Shown here in pieces: positions 26,190 through 35,393 of a DNA stretch of 64,000 nucleotides. The notes below the pieces were generated by a model. The model was not told the DNA's origin and made no database searches. It saw only the letters and a list, made by a program, of their open reading frames with translations. Made by a program: the position numbers and the translations under genes. Position 1 is the first letter of the stretch; each line of letters starts with the position of its first letter. This DNA comes from Bacteroidota bacterium (GTDB taxonomy: Bacteria; Bacteroidota; Bacteroidia; Chitinophagales; Chitinophagaceae): positions 1 through 64,000 of the forward strand of contig JAFDXI010000131.1 in NCBI GenBank assembly GCA_018268035.1, written 5' to 3'.

Positions 26190-26447
26190 TATCTGTGCTT
26201 TTTTATTTTTGATTGTGCCTTTGTATGCATTTATTATATCAATTGTGCAAACTCATATTTTTTATTACAACTTTGTACCACAATGCTAAAATATTGGTTT
26301 TTAACCATCGCTTATTTTTTATTGCTGTATTGTGTATCAAAACCGGACAGTTTTTGTTACACAAACGAACAATACGCTTAAGATGGTTAGTTGTAAATGA
26401 TTGTTTCTCAATCTAATTACAATTGTGGCATTTCTCTTTCTTTAATT

Positions 26448-26657
26448 ATGACACAAAGGTTTTATATGCAAGTGCAAAAGCAAAAACTCTGGAAAGCAAC
26501 AATGCCATTTTTGATAATGGGTATTATATTGACTTGTGTGCTTGTTGCATTGTATCCATCAAACAACAGGCAGGTTAAAAAAGAAAATACCTGTGATTGT
26601 TTTTGCAAAAAAATAAAGTCTGGGTTCTTAAATGCAGTTACCGTTAAATTAATGTAA
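26448..26657 (+). CDS. possible small membrane protein with Cys cluster
   Basis: A 69-residue reading frame with one hydrophobic segment (about 20-40) and a terminal CDCFC cluster followed by a basic stretch. It ends 13 bases before the HlyD gene. Nothing in the sequence identifies a family. The start could also be 26466. The frame could be chance in the regulatory region, but the membrane-plus-cysteine layout keeps it worth listing. Confidence 0.35.
   Translation: MTQRFYMQVQKQKLWKATMPFLIMGIILTCVLVALYPSNNRQVKKENTCDCFCKKIKSGFLNAVTVKLM
26622..26635 (+). promoter_or_regulatory. candidate sigma-54 promoter for the efflux operon
   Basis: TGGGTTCTTAAATGCA holds GG at 26622-26623 and GC at 26634-26635, separated by exactly ten bases as in -24/-12 promoters. 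The consensus is TGGCAC-N5-TTGCA, so only the invariant dinucleotides and flanking T and A agree. It lies 35 bases before the HlyD start and beside a sigma-54 activator gene. It also falls inside the small reading frame at 26448. Confidence 0.3.
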
Positions 26658-26670
26658 TAAAAATTATAAA

Positions 26671-27930
26671 GTGGACAGAGTCATACCAAAGAAAAAATGG
26701 ACAACGAAAAAAATAATGACGATTGCTATTATAGCAGGTATTGTTTTATTGATTGGGGCAAGTTATTATTTCACCAGCGGCGGTAGTAAGTTAAATGTGG
26801 ACACTGACCGCATCACTATCAGTACAATTACAAAAGGTAAGTTCCAGGAAAACATACCGGTGAATGGTATTGTCTTACCACAGACAACCATTTATCTTGA
26901 TGCAGTAGAAGGTGGACGTGTAGAAGAAAGATATGTGGATGATGGTACAATGATGAAAAAAGGCCAGCCAATCCTTCGTCTTTCAAATACAGATTTGCTG
27001 ATGAACATGATGGCACAACAAAACACAGTGTATAATACATTGACACAAATGCAGATTAATCAAAATGCTGCATTACAGAATACAGTGAGCAAACAAAATG
27101 CAATGGCTGATGTTGAAAGCGAATTTAAAGAAGCTGAACGCATTTACAACCTTGATAAAGATTTGTATAAACAGAAAGCTATCGGGTTGCAGGAATATAA
27201 AAAAGCAGAAAACGATTATAATTATTACCTGAAAAAGAAACAGCTTACCCAACAGATATTACAACAGGATTCTGTATCCCGTTCACAACAGGAAAAGCAG
27301 GATAAACAATCTTACCAGGGTTCGCAGGAAGCATTGGCCATCATGCAGCAAAAAGTTGGAGACCTTATTGTGCGGGCACCTGTTGACGGACAGTTAACAT
27401 CACTTGATGCAGAAGTAGGTCAAAACAAAAATAAAGGTGAAAGGCTTGGGCAGATAGATGTAATGGGAGGATATAAAGTGCGGGTAGATATTGATGAACA
27501 TTATATCTCGAGGATATATACAGGATTGCGTGGTAGCTTCACTTTTGCAGACAGCAATTATATACTTGAAATTAAAAAAGTTTATACGCAGGTTACCAAT
27601 GGCCGCTTCCAGGTGGACATGGAGTTTGTTGGTAAAGTGCCACAAGGCATCAGACGTGGTCAGACATTGCAAATATTGCTCGCATTGAGTGATGAACGCA
27701 CAGCGGTTTTATTACCAAGAGGCGGCTTTTATGAAAGCACTGGTGGCAACTGGATTTATAAAGTAAATGCTGATGGCAGCAAAGCTTATAAGGTGAATAT
27801 ACAATTAGGCAATCAAAATACAGATTATTATGAAGTGTTGAGTGGTTTGCAACCTGGCGATAAAGTGGTAACATCCAGCTATGAAAATTATGGTACTGAT
27901 ATGCAGGAACTGGTTTTGAAAGGAAAATAA
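26671..27930 (+). CDS. HlyD/RND-type periplasmic adaptor subunit
   Basis: A 419-residue membrane-fusion protein, the periplasmic link in a tripartite efflux system. An N-terminal membrane segment (about 17-33), a lipoyl half (about 60-100), a long coiled-coil hairpin (about 110-225) rich in Gln, Lys and Glu, then lipoyl and beta-barrel parts (IVRAPVDGQLTSLDAEVGQ near 231-249). The start is GTG at 26671; the next in-frame Met is at residue 16 and would remove the basic N-terminal tail. The ABC ATPase follows after about 120 bases. Probably regulated by the adjacent NtrC pair. Confidence 0.88.
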   Translation: MDRVIPKKKWTTKKIMTIAIIAGIVLLIGASYYFTSGGSKLNVDTDRITISTITKGKFQENIPVNGIVLPQTTIYLDAVEGGRVEERYVDDGTMMKKGQPILRLSNTDLLMNMMAQQNTVYNTLTQMQINQNAALQNTVSKQNAMADVESEFKEAERIYNLDKDLYKQKAIGLQEYKKAENDYNYYLKKKQLTQQILQQDSVSRSQQEKQDKQSYQGSQEALAIMQQKVGDLIVRAPVDGQLTSLDAEVGQNKNKGERLGQIDVMGGYKVRVDIDEHYISRIYTGLRGSFTFADSNYILEIKKVYTQVTNGRFQVDMEFVGKVPQGIRRGQTLQILLALSDERTAVLLPRGGFYESTGGNWIYKVNADGSKAYKVNIQLGNQNTDYYEVLSGLQPGDKVVTSSYENYGTDMQELVLKGK

Positions 27931-28053
27931 CTGATATTAGAGAACAATAAAACTCAACTGTGAAAAAAATCTTTTTATAAACAAATATTATTAACAAGTC
28001 TCCTTAAGCTGTTACAGGAAGCTGAAAGATGGAAAATTTTAAAACAACCAAAC

Positions 28054-28731
28054 ATGATTAAGATTACAGAACTCGAGAAAGTTTACCGCACCGAAGAAGT
28101 AGAAACCGTTGCGTTGAATAAATTGACTTTCGAAGTAAAGGATGGTGAATTTGTTGCAGTGATGGGTCCATCCGGCTGCGGCAAATCAACATTGCTGAAT
28201 ATACTTGGCCTCCTTGATGATCCTGATGCCGGCAGCTTTCTTTTTAATAATATTGAAGTGGCTCATTTTAATGAGCGCAAACGTGCAGACCTGCGCAAAC
28301 ACAACATCGGTTTCGTATTCCAGAGTTTTAATCTGATTGATGAATTAACTGTCTTTGAAAATGTTGAACTGCCATTAATTTATACCGGAGTGAAAGCCGC
28401 AGAACGCAAGAAACGCGTGGAAGATGTTTTAGACAAAGTTCAAATCATGCACCGAAGGAACCACTATCCGCAACAATTATCAGGTGGCCAACAACAACGT
28501 GTTGCTGTTGCCAGGGCTGTAGTAAATCACCCGAAATTAATTTTGGCGGATGAACCTACCGGAAACCTTGACTCCAATAATGGTAATGAAGTAATGCAAT
28601 TGCTCACAGAGTTGAATGAACAGGGAACAACAATAGTAATGGTTACACACAGTGAACATGATGCCCGTTATAGCCACCGCATCATCCGAATGCTGGATGG
28701 GCAGACTGTTACAGAAAATATTCTAATTTAA
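28054..28731 (+). CDS. ABC transporter ATP-binding protein (MacB/LolD-like)
   Basis: A 225-residue ATPase with Walker A GPSGCGKS (38-45), the signature LSGGQQQR (142-149) and Walker B LILADEP (162-168), plus the Q-loop FQSFNL near 89-94. It matches the LolD/MacB branch that drives FtsX-type permeases. It works with the 789-residue permease encoded next and the HlyD adaptor before it, to move a substrate (macrolide, peptide or lipoprotein type; not visible here) out of the cell. Confidence 0.92.
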   Translation: MIKITELEKVYRTEEVETVALNKLTFEVKDGEFVAVMGPSGCGKSTLLNILGLLDDPDAGSFLFNNIEVAHFNERKRADLRKHNIGFVFQSFNLIDELTVFENVELPLIYTGVKAAERKKRVEDVLDKVQIMHRRNHYPQQLSGGQQQRVAVARAVVNHPKLILADEPTGNLDSNNGNEVMQLLTELNEQGTTIVMVTHSEHDARYSHRIIRMLDGQTVTENILI

Positions 28732-28823
28732 AGGTTAATGTTTATCTAAGTATTAACTCCATATACAGGTTTGGTTATTGCTTGTAAATAATATTTAACT
28801 TTTAACTGAGGTAATGATTAACT

Positions 28824-31193
28824 ATGCTAACGAATTTTTTCAAAATCGCTTTCAGGAACTTTTGGAAAAACAAAGCTTTTTCATTCATCAATATTGCAGG
28901 CCTTGCTGTTGGTATGGCGAGCGCAATATTGATTGTGTTATGGATTCAGAATGAAATGAGCCATGATAAGTTTTATTCAAAATCAGACAGGATTTATACT
29001 CTGAATAACAGGGATAAATTCAATGGTAGTTTATGGGCATGGAATTTTACTCCTAAAATCCTCGCACCAACAATAAAGCATGACTTCCCTGATGTTGAAG
29101 AAGCTGTGCGTAAAACCAATGCGACATTTTTGTTTTCAGTTGGTGATAAACGTTTGAATGTTGTTGGGTGCTTTACTGACCCTGGTTTTTTCCAGGTTTT
29201 TGATTTCCCTTTTATAAAAGGCAACCCAAACACATGCCTGGATAAAATAAATGGAATTGTAATAACACAGGAACTTTCTGAAAAGTTATTTGGGAGTGAT
29301 GATGCAATGGGTAAAGTGATTAAAATAGACAGCTCTGATTATTTTACAGTAACAGGTGTTATAAAAAATCTGCCAAACAATACAAGCTTCAATTTTGAAT
29401 ACCTTTTACCATGGTCATACATGAAAAAACTTGGCCAGGATGATGAATATTGGGATAATAATTCTGTACAGAGTTATGTGTTATTAAAACCAGGAGTGAG
29501 ACAAGATGATTTTGATAAAAAGATAAGAGATATAACCATCAACCATACAAAAGGAAACGCAGACCCTTCAACAACACAGGTGTTTACGCAGTTGTTGAAA
29601 GACCGGTGGTTATATTCCAAATCAGAGAATGGTAAATATGTAGGTGGCCGGATAGAAACAGTAAAACTTTTTTCAATCATTGCAGCACTGATACTGTTGA
29701 TTGCCTGTATCAATTTCATGAATTTAAGCACAGCCCGCAGTGAAAAAAGAGGAAAGGAAGTAGGCATTCGTAAAGTAGTTGGTGCAAGGAAATCTTTATT
29801 AATCACACAGTTTATTGGCGAGAGTATTTTTTTGTCATTTATCGCATTTGTTTTAGCAATTGGAATAGTAGAACTCAGCCTTCCTGCTTTCAATAACCTG
29901 GTTGATAAAAAATTATTTATTGATTTTGATAATGCATATTATTGGTTGTTTGCTTTAGGGTTTGTTTTGTTTTCAGGTGTATTAGCCGGCAGTTACCCTG
30001 CGTTTTATTTGTCTGCTTTTAAACCTGTGAAAGTTTTAAAAGGGACATTTAAAACAACCAATGCTTTGGTTACACCAAGAAAAATCCTTGTTGTGGTGCA
30101 GTTCACTTTTGCAATTGCATTTATTATTTGTACAATCATTGTAGAAAAACAGATTAACCATGCTCAATCACGTGATGCGGGTTATGTGCGGGATAAACTC
30201 GTTTATACTTTTATACAGGGTGATATAGATAAACACTATGATATGATAAGAAAAGATTTAATCAGCAGTGGTGCAGCAGTATCAGTTACAAAATCAATGA
30301 GCCCAATTACAGAAAGATACAGCGATGGTTGGGGATGGAAATGGGATGGTTCAACAGAAGCTGATAATAAAACTGATTTTATCCGCATGTCATCTGATGC
30401 TGATTTTTCAAAAACATTGGGCACAAAAATTTTACAGGGCAGGGATATTGATATTTACAAATACCCGACTGATTCTACAGCAATGTTGCTTAATGAAACT
30501 GCAGTGAAAGTGATGCATTTAAAAAATCCTGTTGGTTCAATCGTTTATGCTGATGGTTCACAATGGCATGTTGTGGGTGTGCTGAAAGATTTTATTTATG
30601 AATCACCCTTTCAGAAAATACAACAACTTGCAGTCTTTGGTCCGAAGTCATGGTTTAGTGTTATACATTTTAAGCTAAATCCAGCTTACTCTACTCAAAA
30701 AGATTTGCAGCTTGCAACTGAAGTTTTCCAGAAATATAATCCTCAATATCCTGCCAGTTTCAATTTCGTAGATGAAGCGTATGCAAAAAAATTCCAGGAT
30801 GAAAAACGTACCGGAATGTTAGCTGCATTATTTGCAGGGTTAACTATTTTCATTTCATGTTTAGGTTTATTTGGGCTTGCAACATATATGGCAGAAAACC
30901 GCATTAAAGAAATCGGTGTAAGAAAAGTTTTAGGGGCTTCAGTATTCAATATAACAAGTTTGTTGTCCAGGGATTTCCTGAAGCTCGTAATTATTTCATT
31001 GATTATTGCAACGCCGATAGCATGGTGGGCAATGAATATTTGGTTGGAAAGTTATCTATACCGTATTACCATTCAATGGTGGGTATTTGCTATAGCAGGT
31101 GGCATTTCTATTATTATTGCAATGCTCGCAATAAGTTGCCAGGCAATAAAAGCAGCGATTGCTAACCCTGCGAAAAGCCTTAGAACTGAATAA
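28824..31193 (+). CDS. FtsX/MacB-type ABC transporter permease
   Basis: A 789-residue permease in the MacB_PCD-FtsX arrangement duplicated within one chain. Membrane segments: one at about 20-42, three at about 283-403 (IAALILLIACINFMNL), one at about 430, and three at about 675-775 (AALFAGLTIFISCLGLFGLATYM). Two large periplasmic domains (about 50-280 and 450-670) lie between. The conserved KEVGIRKVVGA and KEIGVRKVLGA stretches mark the FtsX family. Long single-chain permeases of this type are common in Bacteroidota. It starts at ATG 28824, after GAGGTAATG, and is the third gene of the efflux group. Confidence 0.9.
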   Translation: MLTNFFKIAFRNFWKNKAFSFINIAGLAVGMASAILIVLWIQNEMSHDKFYSKSDRIYTLNNRDKFNGSLWAWNFTPKILAPTIKHDFPDVEEAVRKTNATFLFSVGDKRLNVVGCFTDPGFFQVFDFPFIKGNPNTCLDKINGIVITQELSEKLFGSDDAMGKVIKIDSSDYFTVTGVIKNLPNNTSFNFEYLLPWSYMKKLGQDDEYWDNNSVQSYVLLKPGVRQDDFDKKIRDITINHTKGNADPSTTQVFTQLLKDRWLYSKSENGKYVGGRIETVKLFSIIAALILLIACINFMNLSTARSEKRGKEVGIRKVVGARKSLLITQFIGESIFLSFIAFVLAIGIVELSLPAFNNLVDKKLFIDFDNAYYWLFALGFVLFSGVLAGSYPAFYLSAFKPVKVLKGTFKTTNALVTPRKILVVVQFTFAIAFIICTIIVEKQINHAQSRDAGYVRDKLVYTFIQGDIDKHYDMIRKDLISSGAAVSVTKSMSPITERYSDGWGWKWDGSTEADNKTDFIRMSSDADFSKTLGTKILQGRDIDIYKYPTDSTAMLLNETAVKVMHLKNPVGSIVYADGSQWHVVGVLKDFIYESPFQKIQQLAVFGPKSWFSVIHFKLNPAYSTQKDLQLATEVFQKYNPQYPASFNFVDEAYAKKFQDEKRTGMLAALFAGLTIFISCLGLFGLATYMAENRIKEIGVRKVLGASVFNITSLLSRDFLKLVIISLIIATPIAWWAMNIWLESYLYRITIQWWVFAIAGGISIIIAMLAISCQAIKAAIANPAKSLRTE

Positions 31194-31640
31194 AATTTTT
31201 CAATACCCTCTTTAGAAAATTATTATTCCGAAAATATTGCTGCATTATAACAAAAAATAGTTGTACCAATCTGTGAGTTATTGTATGCTTGCCAAAAATT
31301 GTCTGAACATCCTCGCAACAAAATTTATTGGTTGATTTCTTTTAATTTTTTTATTGCTTTCTGTGTAACCTTGAAAAAAAAGATTTCAATTCCTGCTATT
31401 ACTTTCATTGATGAAAAAATTTAGTGGACAACTTAAGTTGCTCTATTATTAATAGAAGATGGATATTTATAACTGGATATATGGCAGAAATAAACCTTTA
31501 CCAGGAATCATCTTCCTGTCATTTTCGGTTTTTATTTTATTTTTAAAACGCCTGATTTCACTGAAAATTGATGAATTGATTTTTAGCGTTTATTTTCGCA
31601 GAATTAAGATTGGCAATCAATCCAACTAAAAAAAATAATT
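31194..31640. other. 447-base gap between permease and lpdA
   Basis: AT-rich sequence with no convincing gene. A 56-codon frame (31459-31629, plus strand) runs into the lpdA promoter and has no recognisable product. The last 80 bases hold the promoter at 31568-31598. No tRNA-like fold or repeat was seen in the rest. Confidence 0.5.
31568..31598 (+). promoter_or_regulatory. promoter of lpdA (TTG-N20-TATTTTCG)
   Basis: TTG at 31568-31570 and TATTTTCG at 31591-31598 lie 20 bases apart, close to the Bacteroidota promoter pattern with one change (C for T before the G). The lpdA ATG is 43 bases downstream. Confidence 0.5.
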
Positions 31641-33050
31641 ATGGCATACGATGTAGTAGTTATCGGAAGCGGGCCTGGTGGATACCCGGCTGCCATCCGC
31701 GCCTCACAGTTAGGTTTTAAAGTAGCTATCATAGAAAAAGAAAGCCTTGGCGGCATTTGCCTGAACTGGGGTTGCATACCCACAAAAGCTTTATTAAAAA
31801 GCGCCCAGGTTTTTGATTACATGAAGCACAGCGCTAATTATGGTTTATCAGCAACAGATGTAAAGCCTGATTTTGATGCTGTGGTAAAACGTAGCAGGGG
31901 AGTAGCAGATAAAATGAGTAAGGGCGTTGCATTCCTGATGCGGAAAAACAAAATTGATGTTATCATGGGTTATGCAAAAATTTCAGGTAAAGGGAAAATT
32001 GAAGTAACCGATGCTGCCAATAAAAAACAAACTGTTGAAGCAAAATATATCGTTGTAGCAACGGGTGGCCGTAGCCGTGAATTGCCTAACCTGAAACAGG
32101 ATGGTAAAAAAATTATCGGTTATCGGGAAGCGCTTGTTTTACCTCAACAACCTAAGAGTATGATAATCGTAGGTAGTGGCGCTATTGGTTCTGAATTTGC
32201 ATATTTCTACAACAGCCTTGGCACAAAAGTTACTATCGTTGAATTTATGCCGAGGATTGTGCCGGTAGAAGATGAAGAGGTTTCAAAAGAACTGGAAAAA
32301 CAATATAAAAAACAGGGAATTGAAATCATGACCAATGCTTCTGTTGAGAAAGCTGATATTGCCGGTGCAGGTGTTAGGGCTACTGTAAAAAAACAGGATG
32401 GAAGTACTGTAACACTTGAAGCAGATATTTTGTTGAGCGCTGTGGGTGTAGTGGCTAATGTTGAAAATATCGGTCTTGAAACTGTGGGTATTAAAACAGA
32501 AAGAGGCAAAATCGTTACTGATAAATATCTACAAACTAATGTGCCCGGCTTTTATGCTATTGGTGATTGCACACCTAACCAGGCTTTGGCACATAAAGCA
32601 AGCCGTGAGGGCATAGTTGCTGCTGAACATATTGCATATACAGAAAAGAAATCAACTCACCTTCCAGAGCCATTGGATTATGGCAATATACCGGGATGTA
32701 CTTATTGCATACCGGAAGTTTCAAGTGTGGGTATGACTGAAAAAGCTGCTAAAGAAGCAGGATACAATATTAAAGTGGGTAAGTTTCCTTTCATGGCAAG
32801 TGGTAAGGCCACTGCAGCAGGCGCTACTGAAGGTTTTGTGAAAGTGATTTATGATGCAAAATATGGAGAACTCCTCGGCGCCCACATGATTGGATATAAT
32901 GTTACTGAATTAATAGCTGAAGCTGTTGTAGCCCGTAAGCTGGAGACAACAGGTCATGAAATATTAACCGCTGTTCACCCGCATCCTACAATGAGTGAGG
33001 CAGTGAAAGAAGCAACGGCTATAGCTTATGGTGAAGCAACAGATATTTAG
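31641..33050 (+). CDS. lpdA: dihydrolipoyl dehydrogenase (E3)
   Basis: A 469-residue flavin disulfide reductase that reoxidises lipoamide in the pyruvate and 2-oxoglutarate dehydrogenase complexes. The FAD motif GSGPGGYPAAIRA is at the N terminus, the redox disulfide is Cys40/Cys45 in GGICLNWGCIPT, the NAD motif is IIVGSGAIGSEF near 178, and the active-site His is in HPHPTMSE near the end. It stands alone with its own promoter, and a strong hairpin follows 73 bases after the stop. It serves the E1 alpha encoded at 8.1 kb only by inference. Confidence 0.95.
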   Translation: MAYDVVVIGSGPGGYPAAIRASQLGFKVAIIEKESLGGICLNWGCIPTKALLKSAQVFDYMKHSANYGLSATDVKPDFDAVVKRSRGVADKMSKGVAFLMRKNKIDVIMGYAKISGKGKIEVTDAANKKQTVEAKYIVVATGGRSRELPNLKQDGKKIIGYREALVLPQQPKSMIIVGSGAIGSEFAYFYNSLGTKVTIVEFMPRIVPVEDEEVSKELEKQYKKQGIEIMTNASVEKADIAGAGVRATVKKQDGSTVTLEADILLSAVGVVANVENIGLETVGIKTERGKIVTDKYLQTNVPGFYAIGDCTPNQALAHKASREGIVAAEHIAYTEKKSTHLPEPLDYGNIPGCTYCIPEVSSVGMTEKAAKEAGYNIKVGKFPFMASGKATAAGATEGFVKVIYDAKYGELLGAHMIGYNVTELIAEAVVARKLETTGHEILTAVHPHPTMSEAVKEATAIAYGEATDI

Positions 33051-33123
33051 AATTCAGAAAATAGTAAATATTTTTTTGGAAAGAAAATCTTCGACAAAAA
33101 ATTCCATTAAAATATGTTATGAA

Positions 33124-33151
33124 AAGAAGCCCCGGTTGAATGGGGCTTCTT
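33124..33151 (+). terminator. terminator hairpin after lpdA
   Basis: AAGAAGCCCC (33124-33133) pairs perfectly with GGGGCTTCTT (33142-33151), a 10-base stem with 8-base loop. Only a short, interrupted T-stretch follows, so termination may be moderate. Confidence 0.7.
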
Positions 33152-33241
33152 CAATTGTATGAATGCAGGAATGGTTTATTTTTAATTTGCCCCGGTTATT
33201 TTTTTGCTTTTGTTTTCAATGAAAGCACTGAACTTTATTGT

Positions 33242-33688
33242 ATGAAATGTGTATTTTCTTTTTTGCTTTTGTTTCTTGGTATGTCAACATTTGCACAACA
33301 GGAAAAATTATTGTTGATGATAAGGGATCAGGCTGTATTTATAAATCCCGACCGGGATAACATGAAAAATGTATTTGCTATCAATCCTTCAAATTATTCT
33401 GATAATGACTCATTGATAATCCGGATAAAAACAGATTCACTTATCTATGGATGGAACAGAAGTTTTTTTATCTATGACAGCAATGGTGTATCTGTTTTGG
33501 ATTTTATTCAACTTGATAATAAAGCTTACAAAATATATTTTGATGAGTTGAAGAAATTACTTGTTCCACAACAGACGTATTACATTTATTCTTCAGCTAT
33601 TCCATCTAACCCTCAGCAGGCGATGCTGGTAAAACCCGGAAAAAAATTAGTTTGTGCTATCAAAATCCTGAAGCCAGCATCCTTTTGA
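33242..33688 (+). CDS. secreted hypothetical protein
   Basis: A 148-residue protein with a signal peptide (1-18, MKCVFSFLLLFLGMSTFA then QQ) and a compact mixed alpha/beta body (about 25-145) that I do not recognise. I start at 33242 because it begins a normal signal peptide; the longer frame from 33140 overlaps the lpdA terminator hairpin. Its end overlaps by 29 bases the end of the opposite-strand gene at 33660. Confidence 0.6.
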   Translation: MKCVFSFLLLFLGMSTFAQQEKLLLMIRDQAVFINPDRDNMKNVFAINPSNYSDNDSLIIRIKTDSLIYGWNRSFFIYDSNGVSVLDFIQLDNKAYKIYFDELKKLLVPQQTYYIYSSAIPSNPQQAMLVKPGKKLVCAIKILKPASF

Positions 33689-34076
33689 AAAACATACCAG
33701 TGTTGCTCAACAATTCTGAAAAAGATTCGTGTAGTGAAAAGGGCTTTTCATCAATTTGCCCGCCATATTCGACAAACAAAACTTTGAACTGAACAGTTAG
33801 TTCGTCTTTATCCACAAGCCAGGCAGTGCCATGTACTGTGATATTAAATGGCAAGCCTTTTTTATGGAAAAAAAGTTCTGCTGCAAATACATTCCAGTTT
33901 TGTTCCAGCAATGGCAGATGTGCTGAAGTGAATTGCAGGATGTTGTCATTGATAAGCTCTACTTTTTGTGTCAGGCTTACAGGAACGCGTTTGCCGGACG
34001 AATCTAAACTGTAAAAAACAGCATTATCAAATGTTGCAATTTTGTCAAGGTTGTTGTTGGGTAAATTGTGTATCAT
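33660..34076 (-). CDS. hypothetical protein, possible PNPOx-like split barrel
   Basis: A 138-residue cytoplasmic protein. The strand pattern (IATFDNAVFYSLDSSG, then AELFFHKKGLPFNITVHGTAWLVD and VQFKVLFVEYGGQ) recalls the FMN-binding split-barrel of pyridoxamine oxidase-like proteins, but no cofactor motif is certain. I start at ATG 34076: the frame's earlier TTG at 34097 lies in a promoter-like AACATTTG. Convergent, overlapping tail with the secreted gene at 33242. Confidence 0.45.
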   Translation of the reverse strand: MIHNLPNNNLDKIATFDNAVFYSLDSSGKRVPVSLTQKVELINDNILQFTSAHLPLLEQNWNVFAAELFFHKKGLPFNITVHGTAWLVDKDELTVQFKVLFVEYGGQIDEKPFSLHESFSELLSNTGMFFKRMLASGF

Positions 34077-34310
34077 ACGTCTATTTTTTAAGGACAAATG
34101 TTTTTTCTTATTTGCTGCATAATTTTTATTTAATGTTTTTCATATTTTTTAAAACAAAGATTATGCCTGCTCTTATTAGTGTTTTTCTATTTATTAGCCA
34201 AGATAGTCGGTAATTTAAAACAAAATGAAACATTTTCAGCAAACAATTTATTTTTTTTTGTCAACGCATAGTAAACCCTATTTTTATACCCTTCTTATTA
34301 ACATTGTATA

Positions 34311-34347
34311 TAACGCTGTCAATATTATGGCAGCGTTATTTTATTTT
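34311..34347 (+). terminator. terminator-like hairpin in osmC leader
   Basis: TAACGCTG (34311-34318) pairs with CAGCGTTA (34331-34338) around a 12-base loop, followed by TTTTATTTT. It looks like an intrinsic terminator but lies 6 bases before the osmC ATG, in a divergent space where no plus-strand gene ends. It could be an attenuator, the end of a small RNA, or a 5' stabilising stem. A weak -7 (TAACATTG, 34299-34306) stands just before it. Confidence 0.5.
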
Positions 34348-34352
34348 AGGCA

Positions 34353-34823
34353 ATGAAAAAAGTGCACCGGTATAATGTCAGTCTTCAATGGACAGGTAAT
34401 AATGGCAAAGGCACCAGTGCCTATAATGTTTACAGCCGCAATCATACAATCATCGTAAATGGGAAACCTGAAATTGTAGCAACATCTGATCCTTCATTTC
34501 TCGGAGATATTGAAAGGTACAACCCGGAAGAATTATTAGTAGCTTCGATATCTTCCTGTCATTTGCTTTGGTACCTCCACCTGTGTTCTGAAGCAGGTGT
34601 TATTGTTACAGCTTATACTGATCGTGCAATTGGCACCATGCGTGAAACTGAAAAAGGTAGTGGATATTTTGAAGAAGTTGTATTGTATCCACATGTATTT
34701 GTTTCGCACACATCAATGATTGATACTGCCAATGCTTTACACAAGAAGGCAAATGAATTTTGTTTTATTGCCAACTCGGTCAATTTTCCGGTTCGTCATC
34801 AACCGACATGTGAAGTGTGTTAA
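34353..34823 (+). CDS. OsmC family peroxide-reducing protein
   Basis: A 156-residue OsmC-like protein, a thiol peroxidase class for organic hydroperoxides. The active Cys is in SISSCHLLWYLH near residue 70; the other conserved residue group TSDPSFLGDIERYNPEELL precedes it as in the family. The usual second redox Cys may be one of NEFCFIA or the C-terminal CEVC. The leader contains a hairpin that may control expression. Confidence 0.88.
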   Translation: MKKVHRYNVSLQWTGNNGKGTSAYNVYSRNHTIIVNGKPEIVATSDPSFLGDIERYNPEELLVASISSCHLLWYLHLCSEAGVIVTAYTDRAIGTMRETEKGSGYFEEVVLYPHVFVSHTSMIDTANALHKKANEFCFIANSVNFPVRHQPTCEVC

Positions 34824-34859
34824 TTTCATTAAGATAGTTAAAAAAAATGTCTGGCTAAA

Positions 34860-35393
34860 ATGATAAAACAAAAAAAATATTTTCTCTTATTGATTTCAAT
34901 AATTACATGGATAGGGTTGATAGCACAATTTGGCTTAATGCTATCACACCGTGAGTTATCACTTGCAGAATCAATCATCCGTTTTTTTAGTTATTTCACA
35001 ATTCTTACCAACCTCCTGGTAGCAATTACATCTACTATTTTATTGATGAATAAAAAATCTGCAGCATTTAATTTTTTTTCTGCTCCATCAATACTAACTG
35101 CAATTACTGTTTATATAGTTATTGTTGGAATTATTTTCAATATTTTATTAAGACCTATTTTGAATATGCAATTTGCTGCAACACTGGTGTCAGATATTTT
35201 ACATGTTATAACTCCAGCTCTGTTTTTAATTTTCTGGCTGATGTTTGTTCCTAAAAATGGCTTACAAATGAAATCAGTTTTTGGTTGGTTGATATATCCT
35301 GTTTTGTACATGATATATACTTTAATCCATGGGGCATTAACACATTTTTATCCTTATCCTTTTATTGATATCAACCGGTTAGGTTATGAATAA
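34860..35393 (+). CDS. Pr6Pr family membrane protein, cut short by in-frame stop
   Basis: A 177-residue polytopic membrane protein with about five hydrophobic segments, matching the Pr6Pr family (FAR-17a/AIG1-like fold; LSHRELSLAESIIRFFSYFTILTNLLVA and YTLIHGALTHFYPYPFIDINRLGY are characteristic). The frame ends at TAA 35391-35393, but the same frame continues for 31 codons and encodes the missing last membrane helix before TGA at 35487. Usual family length is about 200-215, so the total of 209 would be complete. Either a nonsense change, two compensating indels, or an assembly error. Confidence 0.78.
   Translation: MIKQKKYFLLLISIITWIGLIAQFGLMLSHRELSLAESIIRFFSYFTILTNLLVAITSTILLMNKKSAAFNFFSAPSILTAITVYIVIVGIIFNILLRPILNMQFAATLVSDILHVITPALFLIFWLMFVPKNGLQMKSVFGWLIYPVLYMIYTLIHGALTHFYPYPFIDINRLGYE

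Noticed and set aside
31459-31629. 56-codon frame in the gap before lpdA
   Set aside because: Runs through the lpdA promoter, has no family features and is expected by chance in this AT-rich gap.
33968-34213. plus-strand frame of 81 codons in the osmC upstream region
   Set aside because: Mostly antisense to the 33660 gene and AT-rich; a small RNA in this region remains possible but not this protein.
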